DNA from: Caballeronia sp. dw_19
Lineage (GTDB): Bacteria > Pseudomonadota > Gammaproteobacteria > Burkholderiales > Burkholderiaceae
Assembly (NCBI RefSeq): GCF_018449515.1
Contig: NZ_JAAVUQ010000046.1
Location: forward strand, 1 to 61,989
Direction of reading: 5' to 3'
DNA: 61,989 bases
Below, in pieces: positions 1 through 8,161 of this stretch (its first letter is position 1; every line of letters begins with the position of its first letter). The notes beneath the pieces were generated by a model, which ran no database searches, was not told the DNA's origin, and saw only the letters and a program-made list of their open reading frames with translations. A program made the position numbers and the translations under genes.

Positions 1-180
1 TTTCTTTGTCGCTTTGGACAAAGAAATGACGTGCCGCCACGCACAGTGGCTAATAGCGATAAAGAGAAAATCCGACTCTCGCAGACCACTAACGCCGAAA
101 GCACCAACCCGGCATTGACTCAGAACCACTAACCCCAGAACCGACCACCCAGCACCTCCCCAGGCTAACCCTCCCCCAAA
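1..180 (-). repeat. Dispersed repeat element, copy A (cut by window edge)
   Basis: The core contains a hairpin with arms TTTCTTTGTC and GACAAAGAAA around a 6-nt loop, followed by a GCCAC/GTGGC stem and a conserved AT-rich tract. One full and one partial 39-40 nt unit (CACTAAC...GAAAGCACCAACCC) follow, then a C-rich stretch to about 190. The same core recurs near 9.65 kb, 10.35 kb and 61.93 kb. Read on the minus strand it lies directly downstream of the DeoR gene (stop at 205), with the G-rich part nearest the gene. The outer end lies beyond the window. Confidence 0.9.
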
Positions 181-204
181 TCCCGGATCGAGTGCGAACG
201 GAAC

Positions 205-924
205 TCACTTCCTCACCTCCATCCCCTTCTCCGTAATCAACGAATCAAACTGATCCAGCTGAGAAAACCGCACCGCCTTGACCTTCCCCAACTTGCTGGC
301 ATCGACAACCAGATGCCTTTCAACCGCGCTCTCCATCGCCGCCTGCTTGATCGCGACTTCGTGGAAGTTCCAGCACGTCACGCCACGCGTCTGATCCACC
401 CCGCCAGCCGAAATAAACGCCTTGTTAATCCCCATCCGCCGTAACGTCTCGATACTTTCATCGCTGGAAAACGAATCCGATGAAGGCGCATAAACGCCGC
501 CCAATAAAATCATTCGCACGTTGGTCTTGCGCCGCAAAATCTCGGCCACGTTCAGCGAATAACACAGCACGGTTAAATGCATGTCGGCCGGAATGAGCCG
601 CGCCAACGTGGTCAGCGTTGTCCCGCAATCGATGAAAATGGTCTCGTTGTCCGCAAGCAACCGCGCAGCCACCGCCGATGCCTCCGCCTTGGCCTGCGCA
701 AAATGATCCTGCTCTTCGTCAATCGTATAACCCGCGCCGTTCGGCACATCCGAGGCGCGAACGATATAACCGCCAAGGTAAGTGAACGTCCCCGGACTCG
801 ACGCTATGTCGCGGCGAACCGTCATCTCCGATACATCGAGCAAGGTCGCCGCATCGCGAAGACGCATCACACTTTGCTCACGCAAAGCATCGGCAAGAAC
901 ACGCAAGCGATCGCTTTTGGTCAT
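205..924 (-). CDS. DeoR-family transcriptional regulator
   Basis: A 239-residue regulator with the two-domain DeoR layout. An N-terminal winged HTH (about residues 20-42, including SEMTVRRDI) is followed by a DeoR-C sensor domain with the phosphosugar-site motif FIDCGTT near residue 97. It resembles E. coli DeoR in detail (LGGYIV after the HTH, CYSLN in the sensor), more than it does sugar-phosphate DeoR paralogues. The family represses catabolic operons and is released by a phosphorylated sugar or deoxyribose phosphate. It is the last gene on the minus strand after mdcH, 166 bp away, so it probably has its own promoter. No deo genes are beside it, so its target and effector are unknown. Confidence 0.9.
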   Translation of the reverse strand: MTKSDRLRVLADALREQSVMRLRDAATLLDVSEMTVRRDIASSPGTFTYLGGYIVRASDVPNGAGYTIDEEQDHFAQAKAEASAVAARLLADNETIFIDCGTTLTTLARLIPADMHLTVLCYSLNVAEILRRKTNVRMILLGGVYAPSSDSFSSDESIETLRRMGINKAFISAGGVDQTRGVTCWNFHEVAIKQAAMESAVERHLVVDASKLGKVKAVRFSQLDQFDSLITEKGMEVRK

Positions 925-995
925 TCGCAGAGGACGGTGGACGCAAGCTGCACGTCGTGAATGTGGTTGTTAGATTTTGTTCGCCAGATGAAATG

Positions 996-1001
996 ATTAT
1001 A
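996..1001 (-). promoter_or_regulatory. Candidate -10 box for the DeoR gene
   Basis: The minus strand reads TATAAT here, 72 bp upstream of the DeoR start codon. No convincing -35 hexamer sits 16-18 bp upstream, so this is only a candidate. Confidence 0.35.
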
Positions 1002-1090
1002 ACAAGCGACCCCGCGAAAGGTGATCGGGGAAAACGCTTTGCATTTGCAGGGCTGATGAAGCAGGCGGCACGCTCAAGGACTAACCACGA

Positions 1091-2020
1091 CTAGCCGGCG
1101 GCGCGCGCCCGGATCAGCGCGGCGGCCGATGTAATCGATGTCTGTTCTATCGCAACTTTGGCGATACCCGGCAGCGCGTCTTCCGCGAGTTGCGTCAGCG
1201 TACTTCCCGGTGGCATTTCAACGAACACCCGTGCGCCGAGTTCGCCCAGCACAATAGTGGAGTCGTGCCAGCGAACGGGGTATCGGAGATTCGTCGCGAG
1301 GTCGGTACGGATAGCCTCAGCCTGGCGCAAAGGCCGTGCGCCGCGATTGCTGATATAGGGAATCGTCGGCGCACGGAACGCGATCTTGTTTGCGGCTTCG
1401 GTGAGTTCGCGAGCGGCATCGTCGAGTAGCACGCAGTGGGACGGCACGCTGACCGCCAACCGCTCGGTTTTGCGCGCGCCGGCTTCCAGCGCGCGTTTAG
1501 AAACGTGGTCGAGATCGGCATCGGCACCTGCCACCACGATCTGTCGCGGCGCGTTCAAATTTGCTATGTAAGCGGCCTGCGTATGAGCATTTGCGATGAC
1601 GGCATCCAGTTCGCGCTCGCTTAAGCCGGATATCGCCAACATCCCGTAGCCGTGCGGAAAAGCGCTCTCCATCAATTGCGCGCGAAGGTGAAGTAGCTGC
1701 AAGGCATCGCTGAAAGATAGAGCATTGCACGCAACCGCAGCGCCATACGCGCCGACCGATAAACCCGCCACCGCATCCGCCACGATGCCTTCATCCTGCA
1801 ACGCTCGCACAGTCGCGACGCCCGCAACGAGCAAGCTGAGTTGCACGGCGACGGTTGAGCTCAAAGCATCGGCGTGATCGAGCGAGAGCACGTCCATATG
1901 CAGTACGTCGGACGCTTCTTCGATGGTTTCACCAATGCGCGCGTGCGGCATCGTGCCTCCAAGCGTGCGCAAAAATCCCGCGAATTGCGAGCCTTGGCCA
2001 GGGAAAAGGAACGCGATCAT
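1091..2020 (-). CDS. mdcH: Malonate decarboxylase epsilon subunit, malonyl-CoA:ACP transacylase
   Basis: MdcH loads malonyl from malonyl-CoA onto the acetylated or free ACP of malonate decarboxylase, priming the cycle. The protein (309 residues from this start) has the acyltransferase fold: the FPGQGSQ motif at residues 6-12 and the nucleophile elbow GLSVG with Ser88. I chose the ATG at 2020 because FPGQGSQ must lie at the N-terminus and because it overlaps the mdcG stop codon by four bases (ATGA). A longer in-frame version would only add unrelated Arg-rich sequence. It is the last mdc gene; the DeoR gene follows after 166 bp. Confidence 0.93.
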   Translation of the reverse strand: MIAFLFPGQGSQFAGFLRTLGGTMPHARIGETIEEASDVLHMDVLSLDHADALSSTVAVQLSLLVAGVATVRALQDEGIVADAVAGLSVGAYGAAVACNALSFSDALQLLHLRAQLMESAFPHGYGMLAISGLSERELDAVIANAHTQAAYIANLNAPRQIVVAGADADLDHVSKRALEAGARKTERLAVSVPSHCVLLDDAARELTEAANKIAFRAPTIPYISNRGARPLRQAEAIRTDLATNLRYPVRWHDSTIVLGELGARVFVEMPPGSTLTQLAEDALPGIAKVAIEQTSITSAAALIRARAAG

Positions 2021-2658
2021 GCCGCTTGACTCGTCTGCCACGGATCGGCGGCGAGCTTCGGACCATCGGCGCAACGCAGCATCACGCGTGCGCCAGGATG
2101 CACGTATTCGGCCAGCGAGAACGCGCCGTCGCGCGTCTGGATTTGCATATCAATGCGTGTGCCGTGGTCGAGCGCGGCCTGGGAGAGCGCATCGAATAAT
2201 GGCTTCGCTGCGGTGCGATCGAGTCGATCTGGCGCGCGGAGCAGCAGGTCAAGATCACTCGTTTGCGTGACCGTTGGACATCCGCTTGCGAGTTCAAAGC
2301 CGACGCTGCCAGTAGGTCCCCACGTGCAGCCGGTTGCATCGCAGATTGGGGCGACCGCTTGCAGCAATGCAAACGCGGGCAACTTTGCGCGCGTTGTTGA
2401 GGGCTTTGAGTTTACGAGAAGGGTTTCGGGTTCCAGGACCTGTTCAACATAACGCGGATCAAGCCATGAGCCGAAACGTTCGCTGCGTATCGTGCCGCGA
2501 ATACCGACCGCGATCAGCGCGTTCACCGACACCGCCCGTCGAACCACCACGAACGGCGCTTGCTTCAGCGATGCTGCAACCCACGCCGGGGCATCGGAGA
2601 AATCCGGCGTACCCGGTGCGAGCCGCAACAGGTCATGGGGACTCACGACGCGTCCCAT
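2017..2658 (-). CDS. mdcG: Malonate decarboxylase holo-ACP synthase (phosphoribosyl-dephospho-CoA transferase)
   Basis: MdcG is a nucleotidyltransferase that attaches the 2'-(5''-triphosphoribosyl)-3'-dephospho-CoA made by MdcB to the serine of apo-MdcC. The 213-residue protein carries the nucleotidyltransferase Asp pair in SDLDLLL (near residue 136) and the expected MdcG length. Its first bases overlap the end of mdcE by 16 nt and its stop overlaps mdcH by 4 nt, so it is translationally coupled within the operon. The exact start is uncertain because a GTG lies a few codons downstream. Confidence 0.92.
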   Translation of the reverse strand: MGRVVSPHDLLRLAPGTPDFSDAPAWVAASLKQAPFVVVRRAVSVNALIAVGIRGTIRSERFGSWLDPRYVEQVLEPETLLVNSKPSTTRAKLPAFALLQAVAPICDATGCTWGPTGSVGFELASGCPTVTQTSDLDLLLRAPDRLDRTAAKPLFDALSQAALDHGTRIDMQIQTRDGAFSLAEYVHPGARVMLRCADGPKLAADPWQTSQAA

Positions 2659-3488
2659 TGCTCCGCCATGCGCTTGCGGACTTCTATTGACGCCGCGCGA
2701 ATCCGCTTGGCATCCGCCGACTGCAACCGCGATGAGAGATCACGCGGACCTTTGCGCGTATCCTCAATGGCAGCGATCAACGACCCACGCACGCGCTCGA
2801 TATCTTCGTGCCCGGGCGTATCCGCATTGATTCGGGCGATAAGCTCATGCAGCAGCCCAAGCTTCGCGTAAGCGCTTATCTTGTACGACATCGGCAACAC
2901 GCGGTCGCCGAGTTCATCGAGTCCTTCAACGCTACGGCGCGTGACCCGCGCGGCCGCTTCCTTGCCCATTGCATGCACGGCGATGCCGTCCGCGTCCAGC
3001 GCGATGATCCGGTTCGCCTGATAACCATGCGCGAGAAAAGCGCCGGACATCGCCGGGCCGACAATCAACGCGATCACAGGATGACCGGCGAGCCGCGCGC
3101 TTGCATATGCATCGACGCCGGCGGCGCACGCGAGATGCACGCCAAGCAGTTCTTCGCGGCGCCCATAAGCCTGACTCTTCACATCGACGATAGCCACGAT
3201 CGGGCGCTTCACCGGAGCATCGCGGTCCGCCTCCATCGCGTTGCGCACGGCGCGCGCGAGCAGCCAGCCTTGTTCGAGGCCGACCACGTTATCGGTCGCA
3301 CGCGGAAAGCGGTTATGCGGATCGGGAACGACGGTGATGAAACGCGCGCTTGTGTCGCCAAGCGGTGCGTCGGCGCTGCGGATCGGGCCTTCGTTGCCTT
3401 CGTTGCCTTCATTGCCCGAAGCCGAGCGCTCGTTCGACGCGTTCGACGTCAGGGCGTCGAACCAGATTTGCCCACGTGATGCGCTCAT
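2643..3488 (-). CDS. mdcE: Malonate decarboxylase gamma subunit (carboxytransferase partner)
   Basis: MdcE pairs with MdcD to form the decarboxylase that converts malonyl-S-ACP to acetyl-S-ACP and CO2. The sequence shows a crotonase-like carboxyltransferase core (for example GPAMSGAFLAHGY around residue 130). The start at 3488 gives a one-base overlap with the mdcD stop (TGATG), and a slightly longer reading is unlikely. Odd: near residues 26-34 three tandem NEG tripeptides (a 9-nt repeat in the DNA, about 3390-3418) sit in a low-complexity segment between the N-terminus and the core. This makes the protein, at 281 residues, longer than many MdcE proteins. Confidence 0.93.
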   Translation of the reverse strand: MSASRGQIWFDALTSNASNERSASGNEGNEGNEGPIRSADAPLGDTSARFITVVPDPHNRFPRATDNVVGLEQGWLLARAVRNAMEADRDAPVKRPIVAIVDVKSQAYGRREELLGVHLACAAGVDAYASARLAGHPVIALIVGPAMSGAFLAHGYQANRIIALDADGIAVHAMGKEAAARVTRRSVEGLDELGDRVLPMSYKISAYAKLGLLHELIARINADTPGHEDIERVRGSLIAAIEDTRKGPRDLSSRLQSADAKRIRAASIEVRKRMAEQWDAS

Positions 3489-4333
3489 CAAACCTCTCCT
3501 TGCCAAAGCGTCCGCAACACAGCGGGATCGATTGCCGATGGGTCCACGCGCGCAAGCCGTTCAAGTTGTGCATCGACCTGTTCTGTTCGATGGCTCGCCG
3601 GCACGCCGCTTGCGAACGCGCCGAGCACGGCGTCGCGAACCTGATCGGTATCGTCTTCCACGAGGGTATCGACCAGGCCCACGGCCGCGCGTTGCTCGCC
3701 GCCGATCATCGACCAGATGAGGCGCCGGTCGTGTGAATCGAGTTCTTCCACTCCAGCTTCCTGTTCGATGACTTCAGGCCCGTTCATCCCGAGCCGTGCC
3801 TGCCGCGTCATGATCAACCGCGTGCACAACGCCGCTGCCAGCGACATCCCGCCGAAGCAGCCGACCATGCCGCCGATCACGCCGACCACCGGCACATGCC
3901 GCCGCAATGCGACGATTCCCGCGTGAATCTCCGCGATCACCGCGAGACCGAGATTCGCTTCCTGCAGCCTGACGCCACCCGTTTCGAACAGGATCACTGG
4001 CAGGATCTTGCGGCCTGCTTCGAACTCGCGCACGGCCATTTCAAGCGCTGCCGCGATCTTCGTACCCGACACCTCGCCGATGCTGCCGCCCTGAAACGCA
4101 GGCTCAATCGCCGCGATGACCGCCGCTTCACCGCCAAGCGTACCGCGCGCGATGACCGCGCCGTCATCGGCCTGACAGACCACATTCTGCATGGCGAGCC
4201 ACGGCGATTCGAGCCGGTCGAACGGCCCGATCAACTCGCGGAAGGTGCCGGCATCGAGCAATGCGCGGGCACGTTCACGCGCGGTCAGTTCGATAAAACT
4301 ATGCTGGGCGATGAAGGTTTCGTGAACGCTCAT
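3488..4333 (-). CDS. mdcD: Malonate decarboxylase beta subunit
   Basis: MdcD is the second carboxyltransferase-type subunit of biotin-independent malonate decarboxylase. The 281-residue protein has the acetyl-CoA carboxylase beta-like fold with the glycine-rich GVIGGMVGCFGGMSL segment (about residues 154-168) and the conserved GPEVIEQEAG stretch. The start ATG overlaps the mdcC stop by four bases. A typical MdcD has about 270-290 residues, so this one is complete. Confidence 0.94.
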   Translation of the reverse strand: MSVHETFIAQHSFIELTARERARALLDAGTFRELIGPFDRLESPWLAMQNVVCQADDGAVIARGTLGGEAAVIAAIEPAFQGGSIGEVSGTKIAAALEMAVREFEAGRKILPVILFETGGVRLQEANLGLAVIAEIHAGIVALRRHVPVVGVIGGMVGCFGGMSLAAALCTRLIMTRQARLGMNGPEVIEQEAGVEELDSHDRRLIWSMIGGEQRAAVGLVDTLVEDDTDQVRDAVLGAFASGVPASHRTEQVDAQLERLARVDPSAIDPAVLRTLWQGEV

Positions 4334-4632
4334 GACACGTCTCCTTCGCTCGCTTCCACCGCTTCGGCGAGCCGCAGCATGACAACGCCGGGCGTTGCGC
4401 CGAAGTCATTGAGTTCGAGCCGCGCGGCGCCGTCGTAGCGCGAGAAGAAGCGGTCTAGCACGCTTTTCCACACGTGTTCATAACCGTCCACGCTCGTGCG
4501 GATCACGACTTCCGCGTGTTGACTCTCCGACGGCGACAGGAGGATCTCCAGGTCGCCCGAGCCGACCACGCCCACGTGCGCGCGTTGCGGCACGGGGCGG
4601 GTGGCGGGATATTCGTAGCGCAAGTTTTCCAT
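4330..4632 (-). CDS. mdcC: Malonate decarboxylase acyl carrier protein (delta subunit)
   Basis: This 100-residue protein is the carrier of the decarboxylase complex. Ser25 in the motif VGSGDLE is the attachment site for the triphosphoribosyl-dephospho-CoA prosthetic group. Malonyl and acetyl groups ride on its thiol while MdcA, MdcD/E and MdcH act on them. It lies 15 bp after mdcB and overlaps mdcD by four bases. The length and the position of the serine match the family. Confidence 0.95.
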   Translation of the reverse strand: MENLRYEYPATRPVPQRAHVGVVGSGDLEILLSPSESQHAEVVIRTSVDGYEHVWKSVLDRFFSRYDGAARLELNDFGATPGVVMLRLAEAVEASEGDVS

Positions 4633-4647
4633 GGCGTATTCTCCGCG

Positions 4648-5505
4648 TCAGCCGACGCGCGGCAGGGTATCGAGGAAGAGGGTGGCAGCCAGCAAATCCG
4701 CCGCGCCTCCGGGAGATGCGTTCAATTCGGTTAGACGTTGATCGAGGCGGGCGAGCGCGGCGCGGCCTTGCGGTTGTGCTGCGCCGCCTGCTTGCAGCGC
4801 GTCGCGGGCGCCTCTTTGCGCGGCCTCAAGCGCGACCTGGCCGCCGCGATGCAGCAGGCAGGTATCGTCGAGCGTCGCGATGATGGCAAGCAGTGCATCG
4901 AGCCTCGCTTCATCTTCGGTTGCGCCGTTCTGACGCGATCGATTCAGCGCGGGCAAGCCGACATCGAGCACGTGCGGAAAACCTTCCGCAGCCTGACCGC
5001 GTGCGCCGGCCACGCCGAAGCGCTGGACCACACGCGCACCGTTGCTCAGCGCAGTGGGCGCTGGCGCGAAACGGTCGTCGAAGCGAGCAATGCCCGCCGC
5101 TTGCGCGCAAAGTTCGAAGGGCTCTCCCAAAGGGCTCATTGCTGCGGCTGCGCATAACAAGCCGACAATCCAGATCGCCCCGCGATGCGCATTGCTGCCG
5201 TTCGTTGCGCGCAGCATCGCCACTTCACCTTCACGTCCGATACGCGCAAGTTGTTCGCGCAGCCGTTGCGAAGGTTCTTGATCAACGGCTGCGCGAGCCA
5301 GCGCGAGAAAAGTCGGCCGCAACGAGCGCGCCGAACGCAGCATGGTGTCGAGGTCGAGATCACGATGCGCGCCGCTGCCACGCCGGTCCACGAGCGCGGG
5401 TTTCGGCGTGAGGCACGCCTCATCGATCAACGCGATGACTGCCAGATCCGCGAGGGTCGACGGAGCGCAGGCAACGTCGATGAATACGGGTTGAGTGCAG
5501 GCCAT
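4648..5505 (-). CDS. mdcB: Triphosphoribosyl-dephospho-CoA synthase
   Basis: MdcB (CitG family) makes the prosthetic-group precursor 2'-(5''-triphosphoribosyl)-3'-dephospho-CoA from ATP and dephospho-CoA. Visible family marks are the PKPALVDRRGSGAHRDLD segment near residues 33-50 and the HVLDVGLP motif near residue 180. The protein has 285 residues, which is normal. It begins 6 bp after the mdcA stop, so it is tightly coupled in the operon, and the product feeds MdcG. Confidence 0.93.
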   Translation of the reverse strand: MACTQPVFIDVACAPSTLADLAVIALIDEACLTPKPALVDRRGSGAHRDLDLDTMLRSARSLRPTFLALARAAVDQEPSQRLREQLARIGREGEVAMLRATNGSNAHRGAIWIVGLLCAAAAMSPLGEPFELCAQAAGIARFDDRFAPAPTALSNGARVVQRFGVAGARGQAAEGFPHVLDVGLPALNRSRQNGATEDEARLDALLAIIATLDDTCLLHRGGQVALEAAQRGARDALQAGGAAQPQGRAALARLDQRLTELNASPGGAADLLAATLFLDTLPRVG

Positions 5506-5511
5506 CGCGTT

Positions 5512-7188
5512 TCACCAGCTACGGAATTGTGCCGGCGGCTGGTACAGCCCGCCCGACCACGCGACCAGGTCGTCAATACTCCGTGCCGCCAGCAACGAGC
5601 GTTTCGCCTCGCCGCGCCGGATGCCCAGGTCTTCCGGGTACGCAACAATGCCACGCCGCCGCAATTCCGCCGTCTTGGCGGGGTCGGCGCGCATGCCGAT
5701 GGGTGTGACCCCCGCCACGGCGCGCAACGCCGCGCGGCGCTCTTCCACGCCTTCGGCCGCGTGTAGATACGCGATTCCTTCTTCCGTCACGACATGGCTT
5801 ACGTCGTCGCCGTAGATCATGACCGGGGCTATCGGCATGTTGCTTTGCTTGCCGACGGCGATTGCATCGAGGGCATCGACAATAGTCGGCTCACCGCCCT
5901 TCTTGAAGGTCTCGGCAGTTTGCACGACGAGCTTGTGCCCGCGCCCGATATCGCTGTTCGGTCCATCGTTTTTCATCAGCGACAACCACGCCGCGCTCGA
6001 ATGACGGCGCCCGCGCGGATCGTGTCCCATGTTCGGCGCACCGCCGAATCCGGCAAGGCGGCCGAGCGTGACGGTCGATGAATTCGCGTCGGCATCCATC
6101 TGCAACGTCGAGCCTATAAAAAGATCCACGCCATATTGACCCGCAAGCTGGCACAACACGCGGTTTGATCGAAGGCTGCCGTCGCGGCCGGTGAAAAACA
6201 CATCCGAGCGCGCTTCGATGTAATCCTCCATGCCCACTTCGCTGCCGAAGCAATGCACGCTTTCCACCCAGCCGCTCTCGATCGCCGGGATCAGCGTGGG
6301 ATGCGGATTGAGCGCCCAGTGCGTGCAGATCTTGCCCTTCAGCCCATGCGCTGCGCCATAGGTCGGCAGCAGCAATTCGATCGCGGCGGTGTCGAAGCCA
6401 ATGCCGTGGTTCAGTGCGGTTACGCCATAACGCTCGTAGATGCCGCGTATGGTCATCATCGCCATCAGGATCTGCAATTCGCCGATATGACGTGGATCGC
6501 GCGTGAACAGCGGTTCGACGGCAAACGGCCGGTCGGCCTGCACGACGACGTCGACCCACGAGCCGGGGATATCGACGCGCGGCAGTTCATCGACGATCTC
6601 GTTCACCTGCGCCACCACGATCCCATGACGGAACGCGGTCGCCTCAACAATGGTCGGCGTGTCCTCGGTGTTCGGACCTGTATACAAATTGCCGTGGCGA
6701 TCGGCCTGCACCGCGCAGACCAGCGCGACTTGCGGCGTCAGGTCGATGAACATGCGCGCATACAGTTCTATATACGTATAGATCGCACCAATCTCGAGCT
6801 GCCCGTCTTCAAGCAACTGCGCGACGCGCAGGCTCTGCGGTCCCGCAAACGAGAAGTCCACTTTGCGCGCAATGCCGCGTTCGAACAGCGTCAGATGCTC
6901 GGGCCGGCTGATGCTGGAAATCAGCAGATGAACGTCATGCACACGCGCTGGATCAAGCTTCGCGAATGCGCGCGAAAGAAAGTCGGCCTGCTTCTGGTTG
7001 TTGCCTTCCAGCGCGACGCGATCACCAGATTGAATCAGTGTTTCCAGGGCGTCGACAATGCGTTCGGCCTTGAGTACACCGTTGTCGAGCCAGCCTTCGA
7101 TAGCCTTCAGGCGCCGGGCCTTTTCCAGCGCACGCGTGTTCCACTGGCGCGGTGCTGGGGTGGTGTCGGCTTGTGCGGGAGGATTCAT
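5512..7188 (-). CDS. mdcA: Malonate decarboxylase alpha subunit (acetyl-ACP:malonate ACP transferase)
   Basis: MdcA exchanges acetyl for malonyl on the MdcC carrier, so that free malonate enters the cycle and acetate leaves. The 558-residue protein has the CoA-transferase fold and family segments such as GLKGKICTHWALNPHP (about residues 279-294) and GGAPNMGHDPRGRRHSSAAW (about 380-399). It is the first structural gene, 42 bp downstream of the GntR regulator gene on the same strand, so regulator and enzyme may share a transcript. Confidence 0.95.
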   Translation of the reverse strand: MNPPAQADTTPAPRQWNTRALEKARRLKAIEGWLDNGVLKAERIVDALETLIQSGDRVALEGNNQKQADFLSRAFAKLDPARVHDVHLLISSISRPEHLTLFERGIARKVDFSFAGPQSLRVAQLLEDGQLEIGAIYTYIELYARMFIDLTPQVALVCAVQADRHGNLYTGPNTEDTPTIVEATAFRHGIVVAQVNEIVDELPRVDIPGSWVDVVVQADRPFAVEPLFTRDPRHIGELQILMAMMTIRGIYERYGVTALNHGIGFDTAAIELLLPTYGAAHGLKGKICTHWALNPHPTLIPAIESGWVESVHCFGSEVGMEDYIEARSDVFFTGRDGSLRSNRVLCQLAGQYGVDLFIGSTLQMDADANSSTVTLGRLAGFGGAPNMGHDPRGRRHSSAAWLSLMKNDGPNSDIGRGHKLVVQTAETFKKGGEPTIVDALDAIAVGKQSNMPIAPVMIYGDDVSHVVTEEGIAYLHAAEGVEERRAALRAVAGVTPIGMRADPAKTAELRRRGIVAYPEDLGIRRGEAKRSLLAARSIDDLVAWSGGLYQPPAQFRSW

Positions 7189-7230
7189 GTGGCCTCGTAT
7201 TGAGCAGGATCAGCGGAACGAAATCAGCGC

Positions 7231-7971
7231 TCAGGCTGACCGCGCAGTGGAAGGACGGCGACGCTTCTTTGGCTGCGTGGCTTGAGCCTGCACTTGAGCG
7301 TCGTGGAGAAAACGATAAACCAGTTCGCCGGTCGCGAGCAGATGGCGTGCGACCAGCGTTTGCGCCGCTTCGATATCGCGGGCATGCAGTGCGTCAAGAA
7401 TGGCTTCGTGCTCGGCGTCGGACTGTCCCTTGAACGTGGGCATGCCGAACTTGAGCCGCAGATAACGCTCGCCCCGCCGATGCATCGTACCAATCAACTC
7501 CATCAAATGGGGGCGCTCAGCGGGCGCGTACAGGCTCATGTGGAATTGCTCATTACGTACTACATACAGCGCCTGATCCTGTTCGCTGGCGGCGGCCTCG
7601 AGCAATCGGCGCGCTTCGGCCAGTGTTGCGTCTGTATGACGCTCGATCGCAATGCCGATCGCCAGACTTTCCAGCGACGCGCGGATCTCATAGATCTCGC
7701 GGGCCTCATCGGGCGATTGCAGGCTGACCGACGCACCACGGTTCTGCTCGATGGTGACCCAGCCCTCGGTGTCCAGCTGCCTGAACGCCTCGCGCACAGG
7801 AATGGCGCTGACGGAGAACTGCCTGGCAATAGCGTCCTGACGCAACGGTTCGCCCGGCAGAAGCGTGCCTTCCACGATAGCCGAGCGCAACGCGTCCGCT
7901 ATATAACGCGACGTGCTCTGGCGTGGCTCGAATTGCGCCTCGCGAAAAAGGGGATTCAGCTCGTTTTTCAT
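7231..7971 (-). CDS. GntR-family (FCD) regulator of the malonate operon
   Basis: A 246-residue regulator with an N-terminal GntR winged HTH (about residues 12-70, including DAIARQFSVSAIPVREAFRQL minus its ends) and a C-terminal all-helical FCD ligand-binding domain with the usual Asp/His metal-ligand pattern. It heads the mdc operon and faces a divergent MFS gene. In Acinetobacter the mdc operon is also controlled by a GntR protein (MdcY), so malonate-responsive repression is the likely role. I start at the ATG at 7971: residues upstream in the same frame run through the palindromic promoter region and look non-coding. Confidence 0.88.
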   Translation of the reverse strand: MKNELNPLFREAQFEPRQSTSRYIADALRSAIVEGTLLPGEPLRQDAIARQFSVSAIPVREAFRQLDTEGWVTIEQNRGASVSLQSPDEAREIYEIRASLESLAIGIAIERHTDATLAEARRLLEAAASEQDQALYVVRNEQFHMSLYAPAERPHLMELIGTMHRRGERYLRLKFGMPTFKGQSDAEHEAILDALHARDIEAAQTLVARHLLATGELVYRFLHDAQVQAQATQPKKRRRPSTARSA

Positions 7972-8020
7972 GCTTTTTTCTACCGAAGCTAGGTACAAGT
8001 GCGGAGTGGTCAACAGCTCA

Positions 8021-8043
8021 TTTTCAAATATTATATATGAAAA
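8021..8043. promoter_or_regulatory. Palindromic operator in the mdc/MFS divergent promoter
   Basis: A 23-bp near-perfect inverted repeat: TTTTCA at one end, TGAAAA at the other, inner ATAT/ATAT arms around a central T. Ten of eleven base pairs match. It sits 50 bp upstream of the GntR gene and about 120 bp upstream of the MFS gene, the expected place for a GntR operator acting on both directions. The sequence is very AT-rich for this genome. Confidence 0.65.
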
Positions 8044-8161
8044 TGCACTTTTGGGGCCTGAAAAGCAGACCCGGTGCTCAAGCGCAGACGTCCGGACTCG
8101 CAAACAGAGCGCGTCGTTCATATCAGACTCATTCAGGTTTACACCTACCAGGAAGACAGTC

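Noticed and set aside
1001..1090. Terminator after mdcH
   Set aside because: Short GC-rich inverted stretches exist (for example near 1008-1032) but none forms a convincing stem with a U-run.
5891..6559. Long minus-strand frame overlapping mdcA in another frame
   Set aside because: mdcA is complete and conserved; the overlapping frame is Arg-rich with no motif.
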